Part shown: positions 1 through 7,666 of the stretch, piece after piece | Layout: each line of letters starts with the position of its first letter | Numbering within the stretch: position 1 is the first letter of the stretch | Assembly: GCA_964441705.1 (NCBI GenBank) | Contig: CAYTWF010000003.1 | Coordinates: forward strand, 1-64,000 | Direction of reading: 5' to 3' | Length of the DNA stretch: 64,000 bases | Source of the DNA: Eshraghiella sp964441705 | GTDB lineage: Bacteria; Bacillota; Clostridia; Lachnospirales; Lachnospiraceae | The notes under the pieces: generated by a model | Told to the model about the DNA's origin: nothing | Seen by the model: only the letters and a program-made list of their open reading frames with translations | Database searches by the model: none | Program-made: the position numbers and the translations under genes

Positions 1-715
1 TAGCGTCCCGTGGGTCTCAGTCGCATTATTCTTCCGTGAGACCCATTGTTCTTCGGCGCCGTGGGTCTCACAAGCTTGCTTCCTTGTGCCTGACCCACAG
101 CTATAGCGCCCCGTGGGTCTCAGTCGCATTATCATCCCGTTGAGACCCATTGTTCTTCGCTGCCATGGGTCTCACAAGCATTATTCTTCCGTGAGACCCA
201 TGGTTCTTCGCGGTCGCGGGTCTCACAAGCTTGCTTCCTTGTATCTGACCCATGCTATAACGTCCCGTGGGTCTCAGTCGCATTATCATCTCGTGAGCCA
301 CATTGTTCTTCGCTGTTGTGGGTCTAAAAAGCTTGCTTCCTTGTGCCTGACCCACAGCTATAGTGCCCCATGGGTCTCAGTCGCAATATCATCCCGTAAG
401 ACCCATTGTTCTTCGCGGTCGTGGGTCTCAGAAGCTTGCGTCCTTGTGCCTGACCCAAGCTATAGCGTCCCATGGGTCTCAGTCGTATTATCCTTCTGTG
501 AGGCCCATTGTTCTTCGCGGTCGTGGGTCTAAAAAGCTCGCTTCCTTGTGTCTGACCCAAGCTATAACGTCCCGTGGGTCTCAGTCGCATCTTCATCTCG
601 TGAGACCCATTGTTCTTCGCTGTCGTGGGTCTCAGTTGCTTGCTTCCTTGTGTCTGACCCAAGCTATAGCGTCCCGTGGGTCTCAGAAGCATTATTCTTC
701 CGTGAGACCCAATGT
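1..715 (+). repeat. Array A: tandem 51-bp hairpin modules
   Basis: Tandem array that runs off the left edge. It is built from modules of about 51 bp, each opening with TGGGTCTCA and closing about 20 nt later with the complement TGAGACCCA or TGACCCA, so each module can fold into a hairpin. Two module types alternate: type I carries CATTATTCTTCCG between the arms and ends in TTGTTCTTCGC; type II carries AGCTTGCTTCCTTGTGCC and ends in AAGCTATAGCGTC. The landmark TATA of type II recurs at 359, 461, 563 and 665, an exact 102-bp period; one interval (102 to 256) holds an extra module. A second copy of this family lies at 35150-36067. The function is unknown. Confidence 0.9.
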
Positions 716-750
716 TACAATCATAAAATTACACAAGAAAAAGGACAATC

Positions 751-785
751 AAGTCATTTAACATACGCATATGTATAAATGACTT
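751..785. repeat. Perfect 10-bp inverted repeat between arrays A and B
   Basis: AAGTCATTTA, 15 nt, then TAAATGACTT. The dyad lies in the unique spacer between the two arrays and has no T-run, so it is not an obvious terminator. The left arm together with the preceding GGACA resembles sequence just beyond the right end of array C (36070-36092). Confidence 0.6.
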
Positions 786-789
786 AATC

Positions 790-1156
790 ATCCCTTCGAT
801 GGGTCCCTCCTTATTGGCATCAGGACTCTCACCACCTTCGGCGGGTCCCCCATATTGGCATCAGGACTCTCCCCACCTTCGGCGGGTCCCCATATTGNNN
901 NNNNNNNNNNNNNNNNNNNNNNNNNNNNNNNNNNNNNNNNNNNNNNNNNNNNNNNNNNNNNNNNNNNNNNNNNNNNNNNNNNNNNNNNNNNNNNNNNGCA
1001 TCAGGACTCTCCCCACCTTCGGTGGGTCCCCCCTCATGCCTATTCTCATGCCTATACAATGAACTCAGGCACCTCCCACCTTCGGTGGGTCCCCCTTATT
1101 GGCATCAGGACTCTCCCCACCTTCGGTGGGTCCCCCCTCATGCCTATTCTCATGCC
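790..1156 (+). repeat. Array B: 41-bp repeats with cUUCGg hairpins
   Basis: This is a second, unrelated tandem family. Its unit is about 41 bp and contains CCCACCTTCGGTGGG, a stem closed by the very stable C(UUCG)G tetraloop, followed by TCCCCC and TTGGCATCAGGACTCTC. Copies of CCACC sit at 832 and 873, and at 1076 and 1117, both 41 bp apart. A secondary motif, CTCATGCCTATTCTCATGCC, occurs at 1033-1052 and again around 1138-1156, where it contains the stop codon of putP. The array is interrupted by an assembly gap. It may act as a transcript end or RNA-stabilising structure for putP, but no clean T-run is present. Confidence 0.85.
898..997. other. Assembly gap of 100 N in array B
   Basis: Exactly 100 N inside the repeat array, a conventional gap placeholder. 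The true length of the array is unknown. Reading frames that cross it are artefacts. Confidence 0.98.
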
Positions 1157-2687
1157 AGTTCTTTTTTACTTTTTGCCATCTCAAATTCGTCTTCGATTTC
1201 TTTGCCTGGCTTCTTAGTGCAAAGGCTTACTACAACTATAAGTATACAAGATAGAACGAAGGCTGGAAGAAGCTCATAGATATCAAATGCACCACCAAGA
1301 GGTCTGACAAGATACTTCCATATAAATACCATTGCACCTCCTGAAATCATTCCTATAAACGCACCGGCAAGTGTGGTTCTTTTCCAGAATAAAGAAAAGA
1401 GCATTATTGGTCCAAATGCTGCACCAAATCCGGCCCATGCAAAGGATACTATTTTGAATACAGAGCTGTCCGGATTTCTCGCAAGCACAACCGCAATTGC
1501 TGATACGACAACTACAGTAATTCTTGCAACAACAAGTGCTGCCTTCCTGCTCATTTTGATTCTGAACACTCCTGCAAAAAGATTTTGCGAAACACTTGAT
1601 GAAGCCGCAAGGAGCTGTGAATCAGAGGTCGACATTGTTGAGGCAAGTATACCGGCAAGAATTACACCAGCCAACAGGGCAGGGAATATTCCATGGTGGC
1701 TTATAGCTTTTGCAATATTAATAATTACAGTCTCACTGTCAGCCAGATTATCAATTACGCCCACTTTGCTTAAGCCCAAACCAATAACACCAATTGCAAC
1801 TGCAACACCAAGGGAAATAACTACCCAGACGCTTGCTATCCTTCTTGAAAGCTTAAGCTTGTTCTCATCCTTGGCAGCCATAAATCTCAAAAGGATATGA
1901 GGCATTCCAAAATATCCAAGACCCCAGGCAAGTGTTGAGATTATTGTAAGCGGTCTGTAAGGAGAAGCACTTTGCGCCGATGTATTGTAGGTATGGAACA
2001 AATCAAGAAATCCAGGCAGTGAATTGGCATTATCAACTACTGCGTTAACACCACCTGCAGATACTACACCAAAAATAAGGACCGAAACAAGCGCAATACT
2101 CATAATAATGCTCTGAATAAAATCAGATGTACTAGCTGCAAGAAATCCGCCAAGAGTGGTATACAGAAGAATTACCAATGCACTGATAATCATTGCTGTA
2201 AAATAATCTGCACCAAATAAGGTTCCAAAAAGCTTTCCACATGCAGCAAATCCAGATGCTGTGTATGGGACAAAGAAAATAATAATTACTATAGCTGCAA
2301 TTCCCATAAGAATATTGCTTTTGTCGTGAAATCTATTAGCAAAAAATCAGGAATAGTAATGGCATTTCCAGCCACCTTTGAATATCTCCTCAGTCTTTTA
2401 GCTACAATCAGCCAGTTAACATATGTACCAATGGCAAGACCGATAGCTGTCCATAGTGCATCAGCAATGCCCGATGCATAGGCAACTCCCGGAAGTCCCA
2501 TTAAAAGCCAGCTGCTCATGTCAGATGCCTCCGCACTCATAGCTGTAACAAACGGACCCAGCTTTCTGCCTCCCAGATAGAATTCATCTACTGAATCACT
2601 TTCTTTTGAATATTTGATTCCAATGCCAATGACGAATAACAGATATAAAATAATGGCTATCAGAATACAGATGTTGGATGTTCCCAT
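1150..2687 (-). pseudogene. putP: Sodium/proline symporter PutP, frameshifted
   Basis: Sodium:solute symporter family (SSS), PutP type: Na+-coupled proline uptake in the cytoplasmic membrane. The N-terminal part (from 2687, GTSNICILIAI) has two or three membrane helices and the conserved GGRKLGPFVTAMSAEASDMS stretch. It runs out of frame after AITIPDF and stops near 2289. The C-terminal part resumes in another frame at about MGIAAIVIIIFF and ends at 1150. Adding one T to the T6 run (A6 at 2341-2346 on plus) restores DFFANRFHDKSNILMG, the expected PutP sequence. The gene is therefore either broken by a 1-bp deletion or carries a sequencing error in a homopolymer. The stop codon lies in array B. 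It shares a transcript with the HAD gene 16 bp upstream. Confidence 0.88.
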
Positions 2688-2703
2688 TTTCTTTCCTCTC
2701 TTC

Positions 2704-3327
2704 CTATTGAATTATGTCTGTCAGCTGGCCAAAGCTGTCTATGGAATATTGCGGATTAGCCACATGACCAAAGCCATAGGATGCATAGATAAAATCTACT
2801 CCAGAACGCTCAGCCGAATCAGCATCTCCCTGTGTATCGCCAACGTATACCGGTGATTGAAGTCCGTTACGTTTAACTAACAGTGCTATATTATGGTCCT
2901 TAAGCATGCCTGTATTACCATAGCATTCTATGTCCTTAAAATACTGTGAAGTCTTATGAGCATTAAAAAAGGCTTCAATATATCCTGACTGACAATTACT
3001 CACAATATACAGTCTGCATTTTTGTGACAAAGCCTCAAGCGTATTAATTAAATCAGGATATAATATTCCTCCATGTTGCATTAGATAAGTATTCTCATCG
3101 TTCATACAGCAGTCAAATATGGATTTCACCTCTGCATATTCCTTACCTGGGAACATTCTCATGGCAATCTCGTTCATGGGTAGACCCATGTATCCGGTAA
3201 GCTCTTCAACGCTGATTCTTCTGTCACATTCCTGTCTGGCAAAAGACTGATTCCATGCCTCACAGATTCCTTTTCTTGAATCCCACAAGGTTCCATCCAT
3301 ATCAAAAATCACACTATCATACTTCAT
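2704..3327 (-). CDS. HAD-family phosphatase (phosphoglycolate phosphatase-like)
   Basis: A 207-residue haloacid dehalogenase hydrolase with all four motifs: nucleophile FDMDGTLWDS (Asp9, Asp11), Ser in VSNCQSG, Lys in MLKDHN and the acidic VGDTQGDADSA. An alpha-helical cap lies between motifs I and II, as in Gph/PgmB-type enzymes. It is probably cytoplasmic and acts on a small phosphate ester, but the substrate cannot be read from sequence. The start is preceded by AGGAGATAGAA. It is the first gene after a consensus promoter at 3379-3408 and is followed by putP. The large kinase/amidotransferase gene lies upstream, so its substrate could belong to that pathway; that is inference. Confidence 0.8.
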   Translation of the reverse strand: MKYDSVIFDMDGTLWDSRKGICEAWNQSFARQECDRRISVEELTGYMGLPMNEIAMRMFPGKEYAEVKSIFDCCMNDENTYLMQHGGILYPDLINTLEALSQKCRLYIVSNCQSGYIEAFFNAHKTSQYFKDIECYGNTGMLKDHNIALLVKRNGLQSPVYVGDTQGDADSAERSGVDFIYASYGFGHVANPQYSIDSFGQLTDIIQ

Positions 3328-3371
3328 TTCTATCTCCTATGTCACTGTAACGTGGTAAATTGGTAAAACAT

Positions 3372-3408
3372 AGAACCCATTATAACTGGCATAATGGGTT
3401 CTTGTCAA
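3372..3408 (-). promoter_or_regulatory. Consensus sigma-A promoter overlapping a 12-bp dyad
   Basis: On the minus strand TTGACA (3403-3408), an 18-bp spacer and TATAAT (3379-3384): both hexamers match consensus. A perfect inverted repeat, AGAACCCATTAT and ATAATGGGTTCT (3372-3402), covers the spacer and the -10 box. It could be a repressor operator for the HAD-putP unit, the terminator of the upstream gene (followed by ATGTTTTACC), or both. Confidence 0.75.
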
Positions 3409-3444
3409 CCTTTCGGCATCTTATTTAATTATTTCCGAATAAAA

Positions 3445-6400
3445 TTAACCGGTAACATATTTTCTAATAAAATCAATTACTATCTTTCTGGTCTCCTCAA
3501 GGGCATTGGCAGTCTCAAATCTGCGTTCCGGATGCCACTGCAGTCCCAAAACCTTCATTTCGGCTGACTCATAGGCCTCGACCACCGAATTATCCTCATC
3601 TATAGCCAAAGGAGTAAAACAAGGTGCAAGGTATTTTTCATAAATTATATCCTTATGATAGTTATTAACATAGATTGTCCTGTTCTCCTTCAAAAGCTTA
3701 ACCGGATGGTCCTCACCTCTTGGTCTTTTTACCTTAAGCTTTGGATGGTAGAACAGCCGCCCTCCATAGAGAACATTCATATACTGCATACCACGACAGG
3801 TTGCAATAATAGGAATTCCTCTCGCAACACAATACCTGATAAGCTTTTCCTCCATGACATCCCGGTGTGGCTGCAGCTCATCATCATGGTCCTTATCATA
3901 ATATCGGGGATTAAGCGAACCCCCACCAACTACAATCAGCAAATCCACCTTTTCCTCAAAAAGCTTTTCAAAATTCTTGGTGTGATTAGACACCGGCACA
4001 GGAATAAATCCAAGTAGCTCATAAAACCTGACATATGCAGATTCCAGCACATCTGTTGGGTCTCCATACTGATTCACACCCTCACGCTGGGTTATAAGCG
4101 CACGAAGATTCTTATACTGAATTCCCTCTTCTATACGCCCATTATGACAGTCCAGGTCAATATAGCTGACGCTTGAAACATAGCTGTATATTTTTTCACC
4201 ACAGCCAATTGCAGCCGGAATCTCAAATTCTGCGCAGCGGATAGCCATATGGGATGCAACTCCACCGTATTTGGTGATAAAGCCTCTGATACCCTTGGTA
4301 AATATCCACTCGTACCCCGGGTCTGCCTTGGGAATCACCACAATCTTATCTGTTATATCTGCATCTGGCTCCTCCTCAAGTACAATAACCTCTCCCTCAA
4401 CATGCTTGGAGGTAATAAAATTAGGTCTTGCCTCTGATACCGGAACCACATCAATATCAGTCTCATTTCTAATAACTGCAGGCAAAATAACCATTCTGTT
4501 AAGCTCATATTCGGTCTTTCTTCTGGCAATTCTGTCTATAAGAAGCTGGCGGTACTCATTAGGAACTCCAACCGCCACACATTCTTTTATATCATCAACA
4601 GTGACCCAGGACAGGTCACGGCGTTTAATATCTATATCCTCACCCACGTTTATAAGCAGCTCCAGAACCAGACTTAAAGACCTTGTAAACTCGAATTTAA
4701 AATACTCTCTCTGTTCTATGGCACTCTTCAAAAACTCTGTGAATTCGTCTGCAGATATGTCAAATCCAATATCCTTTACCGCCTTCGCAAGTCTTGTTTT
4801 ATCAAGTGTGGTAACAGTCTGCCTTGACATGTTATTTTTCTTATTAGATACAGGTCTAAAGCTCATCTTATCATAACGGTCCGTCCTGATATCATAGGTA
4901 CCGCTTCTTAAGTGTCCATATCTGTCATTAAACTCATTACGTGACATTCTTCCATCTGAAAAGCGTTCAAAATCACTGTCAAACTGTGAGGATATCGTGC
5001 TGATGGACCTCATAAAGCTGTCCATTTCATCATCTGTAAAATATCCGGCCTCTACCAGAGAACGACAGAAGGCTCTCGCCATAAATGCAAGTCTTGCCTG
5101 TCTTGTAAATTGCGGTGTACCGTATTTTACAATTGCATCTATAAGGGTAATCACGGATTGAAGCATATCACCTGTGGACAATCCATCCAAATCCAGTGCT
5201 TCCTCAATAGGCTCCCTGATATTGTCCATCAGCTTAAGTGACAGCAGGTCATCCTCCACTATCTTATGGTATTTGCGCAGACATCCGGCAGTCAGCTCGT
5301 ACAGCTTATTGAGAAAAATACTTCTTTCACTTTCACTGAAGCCATATTCCAGCATCTGTCTGCTGTGTTTCTCGGTGCAGAAATCATATGTAGTGTAGGC
5401 TATCTCAAATTCTATTTTATCATGAGCAGTAATGTCCTCCCGCAGGCGCCTGCAGTAATAGTCTACCAGTCTTGCTGCCATATCCTCATCAACCGACTGC
5501 GGAATCAGACTATAAAAAGAATACTCAAGGCTTATATATGGCTTGTTGCCAAGGCGGTACATCAGCTTCTCATTCAGGCGTCTGTAACCAATATCGGCAA
5601 TTCCCTTGTTCCATGGAAAGCTCGTAATAATCTCCTCATACAAAGAATACTCAAGACTTCTGGGATTACTTCCAATTATCTCAGATGGATTCCAGAATGC
5701 CATATCTGACAGCATCATGTTTTTTCCGTCAAGAGCACTTATATCTGAAGAATATTGTTTTTTAATCTGGCTGATACGGGAAAAGAACTGTCCATCATCC
5801 ATATTCTTGCCCTGCTTGTAGCTGGCAACTAATGGCCTGACCTGAAAAATAATAGTCTCACCCGATTCATTAACTGCAAATTCTATATCCAACGCCATCC
5901 CATTAAGAAACAACTCAATTTCCTGAACTGCATCAATAAGTCCCTTCCACGGATTGGCAAGACTGGTTACAACTGCATTTTTAACAATCCACAGTGTTTT
6001 GCCCCCACGTCCGCTTGTAACAGAATCTGTAGAACCCTGGTCATCATAGTTAATAAGGTAATATGGTCGGTTACCCTGAATGTCTCTTGTAAAAATAACA
6101 CCACTATAATGAACATTCTGTGCCTGTCTCTGGATAAGTATCTGCTCGTGCTCAAGGTCATCTATATCCTTCTGATATGAATCAATAACCTTGGCAATTG
6201 CCTCACTTACCTGAACACCATCAGCAGAATCAATACCTAACACGCTTTCATAATGACCAGCATTAGAGGTCTTAAAGCTGTCCTCCTTTGACGAAGAGCT
6301 TCGCACAACAATTCTGTCTCCGCCAAAACGCTCAGCAATATCCAAAAGAATGCTTTCGCGTTCCCGCTCATATTCCGCCACAGGAAGAATATACATCTTC

Positions 6401-6489
6401 TCAATCTTGGACTTCTTAATTACCTTACTAAGGGCATACAATGTATTAGCCTTAGTAGACACAAGCTGCCGACCATAAGCATTACTCAT
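3445..6489 (-). CDS. Glutamine-kinase-like (PEP-synthase-type) and class I amidotransferase fusion
   Basis: A protein of 1014 residues from ATG 6489, which has GAAGGAG six bases upstream; the earlier GTG overlaps that site. Residues about 1-225 are a PEP-synthase-like ATP-grasp domain (VVRSSSSKEDS, then IIFQVRPL). A helical middle part carries YGHLRSGTYDIRTDRYD near 525. A phosphohistidine swivel domain follows (about 690-790) with the catalytic-type His747 in YGGVASHMAIR. The PEP-binding TIM barrel of true PEP synthase is absent. Residues about 805-1014 are a PuuD-like class I glutamine amidotransferase with Cys898 (ATCRGMQ), His986 and Glu988 (WHPER). The two halves match the architectures of Campylobacter jejuni Cj1418 (L-glutamine kinase) and Cj1417 (gamma-glutamyl-CDP-amidate hydrolase), here fused. 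No cytidylyltransferase (Cj1416-like) is nearby. The domain calls are firm; the substrate is inferred. Confidence 0.75.
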   Translation of the reverse strand: MSNAYGRQLVSTKANTLYALSKVIKKSKIEKMYILPVAEYERERESILLDIAERFGGDRIVVRSSSSKEDSFKTSNAGHYESVLGIDSADGVQVSEAIAKVIDSYQKDIDDLEHEQILIQRQAQNVHYSGVIFTRDIQGNRPYYLINYDDQGSTDSVTSGRGGKTLWIVKNAVVTSLANPWKGLIDAVQEIELFLNGMALDIEFAVNESGETIIFQVRPLVASYKQGKNMDDGQFFSRISQIKKQYSSDISALDGKNMMLSDMAFWNPSEIIGSNPRSLEYSLYEEIITSFPWNKGIADIGYRRLNEKLMYRLGNKPYISLEYSFYSLIPQSVDEDMAARLVDYYCRRLREDITAHDKIEFEIAYTTYDFCTEKHSRQMLEYGFSESERSIFLNKLYELTAGCLRKYHKIVEDDLLSLKLMDNIREPIEEALDLDGLSTGDMLQSVITLIDAIVKYGTPQFTRQARLAFMARAFCRSLVEAGYFTDDEMDSFMRSISTISSQFDSDFERFSDGRMSRNEFNDRYGHLRSGTYDIRTDRYDKMSFRPVSNKKNNMSRQTVTTLDKTRLAKAVKDIGFDISADEFTEFLKSAIEQREYFKFEFTRSLSLVLELLINVGEDIDIKRRDLSWVTVDDIKECVAVGVPNEYRQLLIDRIARRKTEYELNRMVILPAVIRNETDIDVVPVSEARPNFITSKHVEGEVIVLEEEPDADITDKIVVIPKADPGYEWIFTKGIRGFITKYGGVASHMAIRCAEFEIPAAIGCGEKIYSYVSSVSYIDLDCHNGRIEEGIQYKNLRALITQREGVNQYGDPTDVLESAYVRFYELLGFIPVPVSNHTKNFEKLFEEKVDLLIVVGGGSLNPRYYDKDHDDELQPHRDVMEEKLIRYCVARGIPIIATCRGMQYMNVLYGGRLFYHPKLKVKRPRGEDHPVKLLKENRTIYVNNYHKDIIYEKYLAPCFTPLAIDEDNSVVEAYESAEMKVLGLQWHPERRFETANALEETRKIVIDFIRKYVTG

Positions 6490-6519
6490 ATAAGACTCCT
6501 TCACACAATTAATACTTTA

Positions 6520-6548
6520 ATTTTAGCAGTAAAAATACAGTGATTCAA
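6520..6548 (-). promoter_or_regulatory. Promoter for the kinase/amidotransferase gene
   Basis: Minus strand TTGAAT (6543-6548), 17-bp spacer, TAAAAT (6520-6525), about 30 bp before the start codon. Each hexamer has one mismatch to the sigma-A consensus. Confidence 0.6.
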
Positions 6549-6631
6549 TGAAATAAGAAAAAAATTAAGAATGTAAAGTTATAAGTGGTGATAAATTAAT
6601 CATATATAGTTTTGCTCCCCTGGCATATAAA

Positions 6632-6688
6632 AAGCTCCCACCCTGCAGACTCTGTACCCTGTAACAGCCGTCTGTATGGTGGGAGCTT
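6632..6688 (-). terminator. Intrinsic terminator after degV
   Basis: An 11-bp perfect stem, AAGCTCCCACC with GGTGGGAGCTT, plus an inner CAGAC/GTCTG stem. On the minus strand the stem is followed by TTTTTAT. It lies 15 bp beyond the degV stop. Confidence 0.85.
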
Positions 6689-6702
6689 ATTAATTATATA
6701 TC

Positions 6703-7551
6703 TTAATCATCCAGGAACACGCCTATTCCCAAAAGTCCAGGTCCGGTATGTACCGCCATAGTTGCAGTTATCTGCTTCTCAACAATAATATCTGCACCCG
6801 GTACCCTTGAAAGAATCTCTGGCTTAGCCTCAGCAGCTGCTGCCACCGCATCTCCGTTAAGAAGTGCAATCTTGGCATTGCCCTGTGATGCAAAAGCTAT
6901 TGCCTCATCAAGGAGCTTACCCAGTCCCTTATGGGAGCCACGAATCTTGGCTACCGTGTAATACACGCCTTTATCATTACATGATATAATTGGCTTAAGA
7001 TTAAGTGCCTTGCCTACGATAGCTACAGCAGGATTAATTCTTCCGCCCTTTCTAAGATAATCCAGTGTATCCATGTAAAAGAATACCTTGCAGTCATGAA
7101 TCTTTCTCTCCAGTCCCTCTGTTACCTCCTTAAAGGAAGCACCAGCGTCCAGCTTCTTAGCTGCCCATATTGCATACATTCCGGCACCAATTGAAATATT
7201 CTTGGTATCAAACGCATATGAGTTAAGGTCCTCAACCTCTTCTAATGTCATGGCAACTGTGTTATATGTGCCACTAAGTCCACTTGAAATTGTGATGGCA
7301 ATTACATTCTCATATCCACCTGCCTTAATCTCCTCAACGCAATCAAGAACCTCCTGCATATTAGGGGTGGAGGTCTTAGGAAGATTATCAAGGTTATACA
7401 CTGTCATTGGGTCTATATCCAGTCCATCTGAATATATCTTATCTCCATACATTACTTTTAGTCTAAGTACTTTAATATCGTATCTATCAACTATGTCATT
7501 AGGGATGTCACATCCTGAATCAATTAAAATTGCTGTCTTTGAGCTATTCAT
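6703..7551 (-). CDS. DegV family fatty-acid-binding protein
   Basis: 282 residues, the usual DegV length. The family hallmarks are present: the N-terminal ILIDSGCDIP loop, a TISSGLSGTYN motif that contacts the fatty-acid carboxylate, and a C-terminal HTGPGLLGIG segment. DegV proteins bind long-chain fatty acids; some act as FakB subunits presenting fatty acid to the kinase FakA, but no fakA is seen here. It is cytoplasmic, with no signal peptide. It is a single-gene unit with its own promoter (7596-7624) and terminator (6632-6688). Confidence 0.9.
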   Translation of the reverse strand: MNSSKTAILIDSGCDIPNDIVDRYDIKVLRLKVMYGDKIYSDGLDIDPMTVYNLDNLPKTSTPNMQEVLDCVEEIKAGGYENVIAITISSGLSGTYNTVAMTLEEVEDLNSYAFDTKNISIGAGMYAIWAAKKLDAGASFKEVTEGLERKIHDCKVFFYMDTLDYLRKGGRINPAVAIVGKALNLKPIISCNDKGVYYTVAKIRGSHKGLGKLLDEAIAFASQGNAKIALLNGDAVAAAAEAKPEILSRVPGADIIVEKQITATMAVHTGPGLLGIGVFLDD

Positions 7552-7595
7552 ATTATCATTCTCCTCGTGATGTAGTTTTCATTACTACGTCTTAA

Positions 7596-7624
7596 AGTAT
7601 AAGACACATACACACTGTTGTCAA
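7596..7624 (-). promoter_or_regulatory. sigma-A promoter of degV
   Basis: Minus strand TTGACA (7619-7624), 17-bp spacer, TATACT (7596-7601), with a leader of about 45 nt to the degV start. Confidence 0.75.
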
Positions 7625-7666
7625 TGATTTTATAAACTTTTAAGAATCATTATAAATACATAATAA

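Noticed and set aside
101..778. Several open frames through array A on both strands
   Set aside because: They only reflect the stop-free 51-bp modules. No ribosome sites, starts and ends fall at random module positions, and the same peptides appear in several frames.
1..1156. CRISPR array
   Set aside because: Repeats are directly tandem with no unique spacers, and no cas genes are in the window.
799..1279. Frames crossing the N run in array B
   Set aside because: They are translated through the gap and through repeats; no evidence of coding.
4271..4876. 201-residue frame on plus within the kinase/amidotransferase gene
   Set aside because: Antisense shadow of a well-supported coding region; Ser/Thr-rich without motifs.
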